Shown: piece by piece, positions 26,217-35,727 of the stretch
Layout of the letters: each line of letters starts with the position of its first letter
Position numbering within the stretch: position 1 is the stretch's first letter
Assembly (NCBI GenBank): GCA_025060505.1
Contig: JANXBU010000007.1
Span: forward strand, 47,856 to 111,855
Direction of reading: 5' to 3'
Length of the DNA stretch: 64,000 nt
From: Candidatus Calescibacterium sp.
GTDB taxonomy: Bacteria; Calescibacteriota; Calescibacteriia; Calescibacteriales; Calescibacteriaceae
Translations under genes and position numbers: made by a program
Notes under the pieces: generated by a model
Seen by the model: the letters and a program-made list of their open reading frames with translations, nothing else
The model's database searches: none
What the model was told of the DNA's origin: nothing

Positions 26217-28958
26217 ATGTTAGAGGAAACCGAATCTCAGAAGGAACAAAGAAAGAACGAAATAGAAGAGCAAAAGAGATATGACCATAAATCCATAGAG
26301 TCAAAATGGATAAAGATTTTTTCAGGCGCATTTAAAGCTGACCCTGAATCAAATAGAAGGAAATTCTGTATAACAATACCACCACCTAATATAACCGGAT
26401 CTTTGCATATAGGGCACGCTTTGAACATGACAATTCAGGATGTAATAACAAGATACAAAAGAATGCGAGGATATGAAGCTCTGTGGGTTCCCGGAACAGA
26501 TCACGCAGGAATAGCTACTCAGGTGGTGGTTCTGAGAGAACTCGAGAAAAAGGGACTTAAACGCGAGGATTTATCGGAGGATAAATTTTTACAGTTTGTT
26601 GAAGAATGGAAGCAAAAAAGTCAATCAAGAATACGAGAGCAGATGGAGAAGCTCGCTCTCTCTGTTGACTGGAGCAGAAATAGGTTTACGCTTGATCCTG
26701 GGTACAGAAAAGCTGTTTTGCATGCTTTTGCTGATCTTTATAAAAATGGATTTATTTACAAAGGAGATTACATAATAAACTGGTGTCCATCTTGCAAAAC
26801 TGCTTTAAGTGATCTTGAAGTTGAATTTGATGAAGAACAGGGAAAACTCTACTACATAATTTATCCGATTGAAGAGAATGGAAAAGAAGGTATAACAGTA
26901 GCAACAACGAGACCAGAGACACTTCTCGGAGATACTGCGGTAGCGGTTCATCCAGACGATTCAAGGTATGCAGAAATCAAGGCTGTTTATGTACCTTTGG
27001 CATGGAGAAAGGTTCCTATTATAAGGGATGAAAGAGTTGATATGACATTCGGAACTGGGGCGGTCAAAATTACACCTTCACATGACTTTGCAGACTTCGA
27101 AATAGCAAAAGATCATAACCTACCAAGATTGAAAATAATGAATGAAGAAGGAATAATAACATTTGGACAATACAAAGGACTTGAAAGATTTTCCGCAAGA
27201 AAAAAGATACTGGAAGATCTCAAGGAACTTGGATTACTATCAAAAGTTGAAGATTACAAAATAAGAATAGGCAGATGTTATAGATGCAAAACAGTAGTTG
27301 AACCTCTTCTTTCAAAACAGTGGTTTGTGAAAACCAAAGAATTAGCTGAAAGAGCAATAGAAGTTGTTAAGGAAGCGAGTAATGAGGAACCAAGAATAAA
27401 TGGTAAGAGCAAGAAAAAAGGAGTTGTAAAATTCTTAGCAAAAAATTGGGAAAATCTTTACATCTCTTGGATGAGCAGAATAAGAGACTGGTGTATTTCA
27501 AGGCAACTCTGGTGGGGACATAAAATACCAATAGCAAATTGTCTGGAATGTGGTAAGGAGTTTCTAACGGTTGATGGAACTCCCAAAAAATGTCCATACT
27601 GTGGTTCAGAGAAGATAAAAGAAGAGAAAGATGTTCTTGATACATGGTTTTCCTCAGCGCTCTGGCCATTCGCTGTACTCGGTTGGCCAGAAAAAAGCAT
27701 AGAACTTGAAAGATTCTATCCAACAGATCTGCTTGTGACAGGTTTTGACATAATATTCTTCTGGGTTGCAAGAATGATAATGACCGGACTTTATTTCACA
27801 AATGATGTTCCATTCAGATACGTATACGTTCATGGGTTAATAAGAGATGAGAAGGGACAGAAAATGTCTAAGACCAAAGGAAACGTTCTTGACCCACTTG
27901 ATTTAGTAGAGAAATACGGAGCTGATACCCTTAGATTTACTCTCTCAATACTTGCATCTCAGGTCAAGGATATAAAGCTTTCTGAAAACACAATACAAAG
28001 CTACTATCATTTTATGAACAAGATATGGAACGCTTCTCGGTTTGTCATTATGAATGCAAAATCGTATGAACAAAATTTTCAGCCAAAATCTATACCGCAG
28101 ATCTGGATTATGGGAAAACTTTCAAGTTGTATATCAAAAGTGAGTGAATATATTGAAGAAGCAAGAATCAATCAAGCTGCTACTGAAATATATGAATTTT
28201 TCTGGAACGATTTTTGTGACTGGTACATTGAAATATCAAAATTTGAGCTTCAAAACGACGAACTGAAAGAAGAAGCGCAGAACACCTTGGTTTATGTTCT
28301 TGATTCATCTTTAAGAATTATACACTTGTTCTGTCCATCTATAACCGCACATATATGGGATATTATGAAGAAAAAATATAATCCTTCTGAGTGGAGTGCT
28401 GATATAATATCTTTTGCAGAATTCCCAGAGCCGAAAAGCTTTCCACAGGAAGTTGTGGAGATGGGAGAAACGCTTATTTCACTGGTAAAGGAAATAAGAT
28501 CAATAAAAGATTATATGGGTATCAAGATTTCAGAAAAAATCAATGTTCAGCTAGTGTGTCAGGGAAGTATGGAGCTTTTTGGAGCCATAAATTCTAACAT
28601 AACTTGGCTGGAAAAACTCTCGGGATCAAAGATAGAATCTTGTCTTTCCATTGAAAAAGAAGAATTAGAAAAAAAGCTCAAAGGCCAGGGAGATAAAAAA
28701 TACATACCTTCTTCTGTCAGAAATCTACTGATTCTGGTTGAAGCTAAACAGGAAAAAATAGAAGAAGTTTATCAAAAAATTAAGAGAGAAGTCTCGGAAC
28801 TTTCGGCTGAACTTGAGAAGGTAAAAAAGAGATTGTCTAATCCAGATTTCATTGAAAAAGCAGAAGAATCAGTTATAGAAGAACATAGAAAGAAACTTGA
28901 GGAAATATCTTTCAGGCTTTCGCATCTTTACAAACAGATTGAGCTTATGAAAAAATAA
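26217..28958 (+). CDS. valS: Valyl-tRNA synthetase
   Basis: Class I synthetase that charges tRNA-Val. The HIGH motif is in PPPNITGSLHIGHALN and KMSKS is KMSKTKGN. The editing domain holds TTRPETLLGDTAVAVHPDD and GTGAVKITPSHDFADF. Zinc-ribbon-like cysteine pairs occur in NWCPSCK, GRCYRCK, CLECG and CPYCG. The C-terminal coiled coil (about the last 65 residues, KREVSELSAELEKV) is the usual ValS tRNA-binding arm. Length about 913 is normal. ATG 26217 is preceded in frame by TTG 26211; which is used is unclear. It is divergent from the sdhA-like gene. Confidence 0.96.
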   Translation: MLEETESQKEQRKNEIEEQKRYDHKSIESKWIKIFSGAFKADPESNRRKFCITIPPPNITGSLHIGHALNMTIQDVITRYKRMRGYEALWVPGTDHAGIATQVVVLRELEKKGLKREDLSEDKFLQFVEEWKQKSQSRIREQMEKLALSVDWSRNRFTLDPGYRKAVLHAFADLYKNGFIYKGDYIINWCPSCKTALSDLEVEFDEEQGKLYYIIYPIEENGKEGITVATTRPETLLGDTAVAVHPDDSRYAEIKAVYVPLAWRKVPIIRDERVDMTFGTGAVKITPSHDFADFEIAKDHNLPRLKIMNEEGIITFGQYKGLERFSARKKILEDLKELGLLSKVEDYKIRIGRCYRCKTVVEPLLSKQWFVKTKELAERAIEVVKEASNEEPRINGKSKKKGVVKFLAKNWENLYISWMSRIRDWCISRQLWWGHKIPIANCLECGKEFLTVDGTPKKCPYCGSEKIKEEKDVLDTWFSSALWPFAVLGWPEKSIELERFYPTDLLVTGFDIIFFWVARMIMTGLYFTNDVPFRYVYVHGLIRDEKGQKMSKTKGNVLDPLDLVEKYGADTLRFTLSILASQVKDIKLSENTIQSYYHFMNKIWNASRFVIMNAKSYEQNFQPKSIPQIWIMGKLSSCISKVSEYIEEARINQAATEIYEFFWNDFCDWYIEISKFELQNDELKEEAQNTLVYVLDSSLRIIHLFCPSITAHIWDIMKKKYNPSEWSADIISFAEFPEPKSFPQEVVEMGETLISLVKEIRSIKDYMGIKISEKINVQLVCQGSMELFGAINSNITWLEKLSGSKIESCLSIEKEELEKKLKGQGDKKYIPSSVRNLLILVEAKQEKIEEVYQKIKREVSELSAELEKVKKRLSNPDFIEKAEESVIEEHRKKLEEISFRLSHLYKQIELMKK

Positions 28959-29052
28959 ACGTTTCTTGCTCCTTAGAATTCTGAGATGAATTGGAAATTC
29001 TTTTCATCTTGGTCTTTTTATATAAATAAGAATGGATAAGCTGAAAGTGAAG

Positions 29053-29505
29053 TTAAAGGTTGTCTGGATAATCATCTAACGAAAAAGCAGAAGGAATATG
29101 ATTTATGTCAAATTTATTTTTATTTTTCGTCACGATCACGATATCAAACCTTATATCTCCGTCCCACTGAATTTTTGAGATGAAGTCCAGAGCTCCTTCC
29201 AGGACCTTTCCGATCTTCCTTTTGTTTATCGTTTCAATTGGATCGAAAACTTCACCGGATCTTACTTCAAAGAAGCATAATATGTTTTCAGGAGAAATTC
29301 CGACTATATCTATTTCTGAATATTTTGACCTGAAGTTCGTTGAAATGATTTTATATCCGTTTTTTTCAAGATAATCTTTGACTATATTTTCTGCATCTTT
29401 TCCTTTTTGAACTTTGTTCTTCCATTTCTTATTGGAATTATTTGCTGTTTTAAACTTCACGAAATTTGTTTTCTTAATTTGTTTCCTATTTTTCTCATTC
29501 CACAA
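29053..29505 (-). CDS. yraN: UPF0102 (YraN) family nuclease-fold protein
   Basis: Restriction-endonuclease-like fold protein of unknown role, widespread in bacteria. The conserved pattern is GKDAENIVKDYLEKNGYKIISTNFRSKYSEIDIV, then FFEVRSG, and NKRKIGKVLEGALDFI. The usual E-V-K at the putative active site reads E-V-R here. The first about 35 residues are an unusual Lys/Asn-rich extension before the family core, so the true start may be a later codon. It is the last gene of the minus-strand purF series, 21 nt after purF. Confidence 0.82.
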   Translation of the reverse strand: MWNEKNRKQIKKTNFVKFKTANNSNKKWKNKVQKGKDAENIVKDYLEKNGYKIISTNFRSKYSEIDIVGISPENILCFFEVRSGEVFDPIETINKRKIGKVLEGALDFISKIQWDGDIRFDIVIVTKNKNKFDINHIPSAFSLDDYPDNL

Positions 29506-29526
29506 AATTCACTCCAAAATTCACTC

Positions 29527-30915
29527 TTATACATTTCTGAAAAGTCTGAGTTGTTCTATGAATTCTGCATCTTCTGGTGGAACCGGATATTTTCCTGTGA
29601 AGCAAGCGACACAGAAATACTTTGACATATCTGAATTAAATTTCCCAAGAGATTTGAGCATCCCTTCAACGCTGAGATAACCAATGGAGTCGCATCCCAA
29701 GAAATTTTTTATTTCCTCTATGCTGTGGGAAGAAGCAATAAGCTCGCTAAGAGAAGGAGTATCTATTCCGTAATAACAAGGAAATTTGAACGGTGGAGAA
29801 GATATTCTGAGATGAACCTCTTTTGCTCCCGCTTCTTTGAGAAGCTTGACTATTTTTTTGGAAGTAGATCCTCTGACGATTGAATCATCTACCAGAACAA
29901 CTCTTTTACCTTTTATTATGCCCTTTACTGGATTCAGCTTTATCCTTATCTCCGAGCTCCTTTCGGAAGAAGATGGTTCTATGAAGGTTCTACCAACATA
30001 ATGGCTTCTGACAAGTCCGTATGAAAATGGTATTTTTGATTCTTCCGAAAAACCCATAGCGGCGAAAAGTCCTGAATCTGGAACTGGAGATACTATGTCT
30101 GCATCTGCGGGATGTTCTCTTGCCAATGTTCTTCCAAATTCTTTTCTGGCTTGGCATACGTCAACACCAAATACATTTGAATCTGGGCGAGCAAAATATA
30201 CAAGCTCAAAAACGCACTGCTTTTTTTCCTGAGAATCTTTGAATTTCTCTGAAATTATCCCATCCTTTGATATTCTCACTATTTCACCAGCTTCTATTTC
30301 TCTTATGAACTCTGCCCCTATTATGTCAAGTGCACAAGTTTCCGAAGCAACAATATATGATTCTTTGAATTTTCCAAGACAAAGTGGTCTGAATCCAAAT
30401 GGGTCTCTAATTGCAATAAGCTCGGTTGGTGTCATCATGACCAGAGAATATGCCCCTTTTATGCGACTGACTGCAAATTTTAACCTTGACATAATATCTC
30501 CCTTTGCAGAAGCAATAAGATGAAGTATCACCTCAGTATCCATATCTGTTGTGAAAACCGAACCGTTGCTTTCTAGATTCTTCCTCAAAGAGAAAAAATT
30601 AACAAGGTTTCCGTTATGACATATTGCTACTTTGGTGTCAAGTCCGTTCAGAACTATTGGCTGTATATTTACAAGATCTGATTTTCCTGTTGTTGAGTAT
30701 CTTATATGTCCAACAGCTATTGATGTTGATATATTTCTTGCGAATTTTCTTGCGAAGTCTGATACGAGCCCGAGTTTCTTCTCACTTAGTATCTTACCGC
30801 CTTCTTCCCATGCTATTCCTATTCCTTCCTGTCCTCTGTGTTGAAGAGCATAGAGCGAAAGAAGAAGATTATAAATTGTTTCATCTTGTCCAAATATTCC
30901 AACTATTCCGCACAT
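29527..30915 (-). CDS. purF: Amidophosphoribosyltransferase
   Basis: First committed step of purine synthesis: PRPP plus glutamine gives phosphoribosylamine. The N-terminal nucleophile is Cys2 in MCGIVGIFG, exposed by Met removal. The glutaminase half has LQHRGQEGIG, GHIRYSTTG and CHNGNLVN. The phosphoribosyltransferase half has the PRPP loop VVLVDDSIVRGSTS. Four scattered cysteines in the C-terminal half (CVFELVYF, FPCYYGID, GCDSIG, FCVACF) suggest the iron-sulfur type seen in B. subtilis. The 462 residues are normal. TAATAT ends 8 nt before the ATG. No other pur genes are adjacent. Confidence 0.95.
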   Translation of the reverse strand: MCGIVGIFGQDETIYNLLLSLYALQHRGQEGIGIAWEEGGKILSEKKLGLVSDFARKFARNISTSIAVGHIRYSTTGKSDLVNIQPIVLNGLDTKVAICHNGNLVNFFSLRKNLESNGSVFTTDMDTEVILHLIASAKGDIMSRLKFAVSRIKGAYSLVMMTPTELIAIRDPFGFRPLCLGKFKESYIVASETCALDIIGAEFIREIEAGEIVRISKDGIISEKFKDSQEKKQCVFELVYFARPDSNVFGVDVCQARKEFGRTLAREHPADADIVSPVPDSGLFAAMGFSEESKIPFSYGLVRSHYVGRTFIEPSSSERSSEIRIKLNPVKGIIKGKRVVLVDDSIVRGSTSKKIVKLLKEAGAKEVHLRISSPPFKFPCYYGIDTPSLSELIASSHSIEEIKNFLGCDSIGYLSVEGMLKSLGKFNSDMSKYFCVACFTGKYPVPPEDAEFIEQLRLFRNV

Positions 30916-30923
30916 ACAAAAAG

Positions 30924-30929
30924 ATATTA
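30924..30929 (-). promoter_or_regulatory. -10-like element for leaderless purF
   Basis: On the minus strand TAATAT ends 8 nt before the ATG at 30915, with a T-rich spacer and no Shine-Dalgarno sequence. Confidence 0.5.
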
Positions 30930-31023
30930 CTCATATCACATTTTTTTCAAATTTATTTAGGATTTTTTCACTGAGAGTTTTGAGAACGTTGATTACAAAA
31001 GGAGCACATCTTCTATTTATTTA

Positions 31024-32070
31024 TCAGAACACAGATTTTATGGCAAATATACTAAGCCATTTTTCCATAGCAAATCTATCTGTCATGCCAACTATGAAAT
31101 CAATTACTCTTTCCTCGAATTTTTCGGATACAAGAAATCCATCAGAATCTCTCTCAAAATGATCAGGATTTTTTATGTAGTATTCGTAAAGATCAAGGAT
31201 TATTCTCTCAACTTTTTTTGTTTCATTCATAACTTCTGGGGATCTATAGACTTTTTCGTTCAGAAAATCTCTGAGCTCTTCCATAGCCCTGAGCATCGTG
31301 GAAGATATAGATATATCTCCTTTTTTTAGTGACTCATATATTACATCTTTGACCATGTTGTCTATTCGCTCACCATATTTTTCTCCTATGATTTTTTTGA
31401 TGTTTTGTGGAACATCTTTCATTTCTAAGAGTCCGGCTCTGAAAGCATCGTCAAGATCATGGTTAAGATAAGCTATGATATCGCTTATTCTTACAACTTT
31501 TCCTTCGGCTGTTATTGGGAGAAATTCTGGGTTTTGAGGGAAAATATCGCCCATACCTTTTGAATGTTTAAGTATACCATCAATGACTTCAAGAGTGAGG
31601 TTTAATCCTTTGCCATTTTTTTCTATTTTTTCAACTACTCTTACAGATTGTTTTGCGTGATGGAAGTTTGGAATTATCTTTCGCATAGCAAACTCGCCTG
31701 CATGCCCAAACGGAGTATGCCCAAGATCGTGTCCAAGAGCAATCGCTTCTGTTAAATCTTCATTTAGCCTCAGAGCTCTTGCTATGGTTCTTGCTATCTG
31801 CATAACTTCAAGTGTGTGCGTCAATCTTGTTCTATAATGATCACCTTTTGGTAAAATGAGCACTTGGGTTTTTCTTTTGAGTCTCCTGAAAGCTTTTGAG
31901 TGCAAAATTCTATCTCTGTCGACCTGAAAACAGGTTCTTATGCTGCAGGGCTCTTCTGTGATTTTTCTTCTACCAGCTCCACGGCTTTTTTGTGCAATTG
32001 GTGAAAGAAATTTTTCCTCTATCTCCTCTGTTTGAACTCTTAGAGGTTTCTGATTTTCGGGAAAGCTCAT
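31024..32070 (-). CDS. dgt: dGTPase-like HD-domain nucleotide triphosphohydrolase
   Basis: Hydrolyses deoxynucleoside triphosphates to the nucleoside and tripolyphosphate. The family start SRGAGRRKITEEPCSIRT is followed by FQVDRDRILHSKAFRRLKRKTQVL and DHYRTRLTHTLEVMQIAR. The HD metal site is IALGHDLGHTPFGHAGE, and ISDIIAYLNHDLDDA supplies the last Asp. The 348 residues place it with the type 2 dGTPase-like proteins rather than the longer E. coli Dgt. It sits 47 nt after the DUF151-PDZ gene and 108 nt before purF on the same strand, suggesting a nucleotide-metabolism neighbourhood. Confidence 0.9.
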   Translation of the reverse strand: MSFPENQKPLRVQTEEIEEKFLSPIAQKSRGAGRRKITEEPCSIRTCFQVDRDRILHSKAFRRLKRKTQVLILPKGDHYRTRLTHTLEVMQIARTIARALRLNEDLTEAIALGHDLGHTPFGHAGEFAMRKIIPNFHHAKQSVRVVEKIEKNGKGLNLTLEVIDGILKHSKGMGDIFPQNPEFLPITAEGKVVRISDIIAYLNHDLDDAFRAGLLEMKDVPQNIKKIIGEKYGERIDNMVKDVIYESLKKGDISISSTMLRAMEELRDFLNEKVYRSPEVMNETKKVERIILDLYEYYIKNPDHFERDSDGFLVSEKFEERVIDFIVGMTDRFAMEKWLSIFAIKSVF

Positions 32071-32117
32071 CGTTCTTGTTCACTTGATAAGATTTGTCTT
32101 AAATTATCCGTTCTGAA

Positions 32118-32960
32118 TTATTTTGGAATTTCCAACTTGATGTTTCTTCTTTCTCCATTTCTTATTATAGATAACTCAACTTCTTTTGATTTTGTTATTT
32201 CTTCTCTAACTATGTTTATGGCTCGTTCATCAAGTGTTTCTTTCCCGTTGATTCGTATTATTATGTCTCCTCTCCTGAGCTTTCCATCAGCTGGCGATCC
32301 TTTTTTGACATCAGATATTACTATTCCCTTTGAGCCAAAGAAGTTTTCAAGCTCTGGAGTTATAAGTTGCAGAGATACACCAATAACTTGCCATATTCTG
32401 GATGCTTTTTCTTCATCTGGAACTCTTATTGAAACATCAAGAATCTTTTGAGTTATGTAAATTGGTGTTCCTGATCTCAGAGCAAGTGCTATTGCATCAG
32501 ATGGTCTTGAGTCAATATTTAAAGTTTTATCTCCGATCCTTGCTTTTATTACAGCAAAATATGTGTTTTCTCTTACATCTGTTATGCTGACTTTTTCTAT
32601 CTTTGCACCAAATTTTTCAACCATATCTTTCATAAGATCGTGCGTCATTGGTCTTGGTGGTTTTATGTTTTTTATAACCATATCAATCGACATAGCTTCT
32701 GCGAAACCAATCCATATGGGAACAAATCTGTTTTCATCTTCTGTGATAAGTATTACGACTGGGTTTTGAGTTATTCTATCGAATATCACACCTTTTACAG
32801 ATACTTTGTATTCTCGTAAGCTCGGTTCATCTGATACTCTTTTAATATCGGAAGGAGAATGATCACTATCTTTTTCAGGAGTTGAGACAGAACAAGGATT
32901 CTTTATTAACCATCCCGATGAAGACAGAAAAAGCAAGGAAAAAATAAAAATTCTCTTCAT
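32118..32960 (-). CDS. Exported DUF151 (bifunctional nuclease family) protein with C-terminal PDZ domain
   Basis: Residues 1-20 (MKRIFIFSLLFLSSSGW) look like a signal peptide, followed by a Ser/Asp-rich linker. Residues about 50-190 are a DUF151 domain: VKGVIFDRITQNPVVIL, FVPIWIGFAEAMSI, PPRPMTHDLMKDMVEKFGAKI and IDSRPSDAIALALRSGTPIY, the family's signature. Residues about 205-280 are a PDZ domain with GIVISDVKKGSPADGKLRRGDIIIRINGKET. DUF151 proteins have been reported as nucleases in plants and as a fold of unknown role in bacteria. The exported PDZ fusion suggests a periplasmic or envelope job instead, which is inference. Confidence 0.82.
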   Translation of the reverse strand: MKRIFIFSLLFLSSSGWLIKNPCSVSTPEKDSDHSPSDIKRVSDEPSLREYKVSVKGVIFDRITQNPVVILITEDENRFVPIWIGFAEAMSIDMVIKNIKPPRPMTHDLMKDMVEKFGAKIEKVSITDVRENTYFAVIKARIGDKTLNIDSRPSDAIALALRSGTPIYITQKILDVSIRVPDEEKASRIWQVIGVSLQLITPELENFFGSKGIVISDVKKGSPADGKLRRGDIIIRINGKETLDERAINIVREEITKSKEVELSIIRNGERRNIKLEIPK

Positions 32961-33023
32961 ATCTTGAGAAATTTAATCATTTTCCTAAAAGTTTTGTTGT
33001 TAAGAAATTTATTGGTGTGAGTA

Positions 33024-34106
33024 TTATTTTCCGGAGTTCTGAACTACGTATTTTAGCACATTTCCAACGTAGATCATATCTCCTTCTGTGTAGTATCCCA
33101 TGTGAGCTATTCTGATTATTTTGCCTTTGAGCTTGTCTTGTCCGCCAGCGACCCAAGCTCCGAGTTCTCTCATTTTTTTTCTTTTTTCTTCTGCGTTATC
33201 TATTTCTATTGTTGTGAGACCTGCAGCAGGTCTTTTAGCGTATATTCTGAGACCGAGTCCCTCAACCATGCCTCTTAAAATTGAAGCGAGTCTTTTGTGT
33301 CTTTCAAACACATTTTCAAGTCCTTCTTCGTCTATTATCATTCTCAGAGATTCTCTAAGACCCTTTATTAGAGATATTGCTGGTGTCCAAGCCGTTTCTC
33401 CTTCTTTTTGAGACTTCATTTCCTTTTTTATACTGAAATAAAATTTGGGGAGATCAGATTTTTCCATAAACTTCATTGCTCTTTCTGAGGCAGAGATCAT
33501 GGCTAGGCCTGGAGGAAGCATCAGGGCTTTTTGGGAACCTGTAAGGAGAATGTCTATGTCCCATCCATCCATATTTATATCAAAGACTGCTACTCCTGTT
33601 ATTCCATCAACAACAAACAAAGCGTCGTCTCCTTTTTTCTCTCTGACTACTTTTGCTACATCTCTAACTGGGTGCTCCACACCAGTAGAGGTTTCGCAAG
33701 CTTGTATAAAAACTCCCTTTATCTTTCCATCTTTTTCAAGAGCTTTTCTTACATCTTCTGGATCAACGGCCTCACCCCAAGGAACTACAATTTCCTCAAC
33801 TTCAAGTCCGTAAGCTTTGCATATGTTTGACCATCTTTCTCCAAATTTTCCTCCGTTTATTACGAGTGCTTTATCTCCTTTTGAGAAGAAATTTACAACG
33901 GCAGCTTCCATCGCACCAGTCCCAGAAGATGCGAAAACAATGACATCTTGCTTTGTTTTGAAAAGCTTTTTGAGTTTTTCTCTTACTTCAAAAAATATTT
34001 CTCTGAAGTCCTGACTTCTGTGGTGTATTATGGGTTCAGACATAACTTTCAGAACTCTTGGAGGAACCTCGGCTGGTCCAGGTGTAAATAAAGTGAATTT
34101 TTTCAT
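33024..34106 (-). CDS. Class V aminotransferase (serine-glyoxylate / alanine-glyoxylate type)
   Basis: PLP enzyme that transfers amino groups between serine or alanine and glyoxylate/pyruvate. The family start FTPGPAEVPPRVL is followed by IIHHRSQDF and SSGTGAMEAAVVN. The PLP pyridine is held by VVDGITGVAVFDI, and the Schiff-base Lys is in LLTGSQKALMLPPGLA. The C-terminal small domain ends GLTTIEI and IIRIAHMGYY, which are typical. The 360 residues are normal. The substrate cannot be separated between serine-pyruvate and alanine-glyoxylate types. First gene of a minus-strand series of five. Confidence 0.9.
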   Translation of the reverse strand: MKKFTLFTPGPAEVPPRVLKVMSEPIIHHRSQDFREIFFEVREKLKKLFKTKQDVIVFASSGTGAMEAAVVNFFSKGDKALVINGGKFGERWSNICKAYGLEVEEIVVPWGEAVDPEDVRKALEKDGKIKGVFIQACETSTGVEHPVRDVAKVVREKKGDDALFVVDGITGVAVFDINMDGWDIDILLTGSQKALMLPPGLAMISASERAMKFMEKSDLPKFYFSIKKEMKSQKEGETAWTPAISLIKGLRESLRMIIDEEGLENVFERHKRLASILRGMVEGLGLRIYAKRPAAGLTTIEIDNAEEKRKKMRELGAWVAGGQDKLKGKIIRIAHMGYYTEGDMIYVGNVLKYVVQNSGK

Positions 34107-34320
34107 AACTCTTGTATTTAAGACCTAAGTTTTCCAAATATGGAAATTTCAGCTTTTTAGTGATTCTTCAAGTTTTGATTTTACTATCAAAGTGGATCAA
34201 CATTAAACTGAGCACTCGTGCTGCTCCAAGTTGAACATATCTGATGAAAAGATGACCGAAGACCAATAAAATTTTCTACATTGTTAAATACTTACTCTTA
34301 GCAATTAAATTTTATAGCAG

Positions 34321-35643
34321 ATGCTCGGTTATCCGAAGAAGTCTGTTGTTGCTTCTATTATATTTTTCGTTCTCGCTATTGGAATAATAATTTTTATACT
34401 CAGGGTTCCTCTCAAAGTTGGAGAATATGTTGGATTCTCTTTGAAGATAATATCTCCAACCGCAGAGGGATTGGGTGTTGGGAGTCCAGTTCTCATAAGC
34501 GGGGTTCAGGTAGGTAAAATCAAGAAAATAGAGCTTTCGGAGGATGGTAAAAGAGCAATAATAACAGTTGATATAAAAGGTGGTACAAAAATAGCCAGAG
34601 ATTCAAAAGTTGAGTTCCGTATGAAGGGAATACTCGGAGATAGAGTCATTGTATTCATTCAGGGGGAGAAATTAGATGAGCCATTGGAGGACGAAGATAT
34701 AATATTTGTTGGAGAGGAGAGAACAGAAATTTCTCAGATAACAACAAGTATAGAAGCAACAGCCCAAAAACTCTCAGAAACTCTTGATTCTGTGAAAGCT
34801 CTTTCAGAAAAAGTAGTAGAGCTTGTTGATAACCTTAATGAATTGGTCATTGATATAAGATCAAAAGAAATAGACGAAGATCTGAAAGGTTCCTCCGAAA
34901 AGCTTGAAGAGACGATCTCAGAAGCATACAAGGCTGTAAAAAATGTGAATCAACTTATATCAGATATAAGAAGCATTGTAGGTAAAATTGACCCAAAAGT
35001 TTCCGATTTCTCTGAGGATATAACTCAGATATCTGAGAACATAAGATCAATATCAGATGATATAAGGAAGATGGTTCAGAGAGCTCAGAGCAATGGTATG
35101 CTTGAATTGGCAATAGGTGATGATAGTAAGAAAATCGAGAAGATTATAGATGACCTTGATAATTTGAGTCCAAAGATTGTAGGTATAGCTGAGAAAGCTC
35201 AAAGTATAGCTGAAAGGGCTGAGAATCTGACATCAAAAATAGATGCAGAGATTGGAGGAAAAGTAGAAGGGGGAATCAATGAGAGTAAACCTGTTTTTTC
35301 TCAGCAGATACAAACAAGAATCAAAAACGAGCGAGCATTTTTTGAATTTGGAATAATATCTCCTCCGGGTGAAGATAGGTTGTCCATCAATACAATGGTA
35401 GGTGCAAGTATATCAAAATATCTGGAGATTGGAATAGGTTTTATGAGAAGTAAGCCTTCACTGCTAGCAGAAGTAAAACCTGTAAATTATCTATTTCTCA
35501 GAACAGAAGGTATTGGTTTTACTTCTCCTAACATAAGAACTTTGGTCGGTGGGAGATACAAGATAATCGGAGTTTATGGTGGTGCCGAGAACGTACTAAA
35601 TAAGAACAGATTCTTTCTACTCGGGGTAGAAGTCAGAAACTGA
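34321..35643 (+). CDS. mlaD: MCE-domain (MlaD-like) lipid transport protein
   Basis: Residues about 7-28 form one membrane anchor. An MCE domain follows (about 38-130) with LKIISPTAEGLGVGSPVLISGVQVGKIKKIEL and VEFRMKGILGDRVIVF, the family's pore-loop region. Residues about 135-310 are a long helical coiled coil, as in larger MCE proteins that form tunnels. The last roughly 100 residues are beta-rich (FFEFGIISPPGEDRLS, YLEIGIGFM, VNYLFLRTEGIGF), possibly an outer-membrane-contacting part. No permease or ATPase is adjacent; the only permease in the window is mlaE at 8268. The 440 residues are large for MlaD. Confidence 0.86.
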   Translation: MLGYPKKSVVASIIFFVLAIGIIIFILRVPLKVGEYVGFSLKIISPTAEGLGVGSPVLISGVQVGKIKKIELSEDGKRAIITVDIKGGTKIARDSKVEFRMKGILGDRVIVFIQGEKLDEPLEDEDIIFVGEERTEISQITTSIEATAQKLSETLDSVKALSEKVVELVDNLNELVIDIRSKEIDEDLKGSSEKLEETISEAYKAVKNVNQLISDIRSIVGKIDPKVSDFSEDITQISENIRSISDDIRKMVQRAQSNGMLELAIGDDSKKIEKIIDDLDNLSPKIVGIAEKAQSIAERAENLTSKIDAEIGGKVEGGINESKPVFSQQIQTRIKNERAFFEFGIISPPGEDRLSINTMVGASISKYLEIGIGFMRSKPSLLAEVKPVNYLFLRTEGIGFTSPNIRTLVGGRYKIIGVYGGAENVLNKNRFFLLGVEVRN

Positions 35644-35727
35644 ATGTTTGTTTGTCGGATTCTCCAAAGCTATCAAAAGTTTCTGTAACACCTGTTATGT
35701 TTTGAACCAAATCAAAATTAAAAATCT

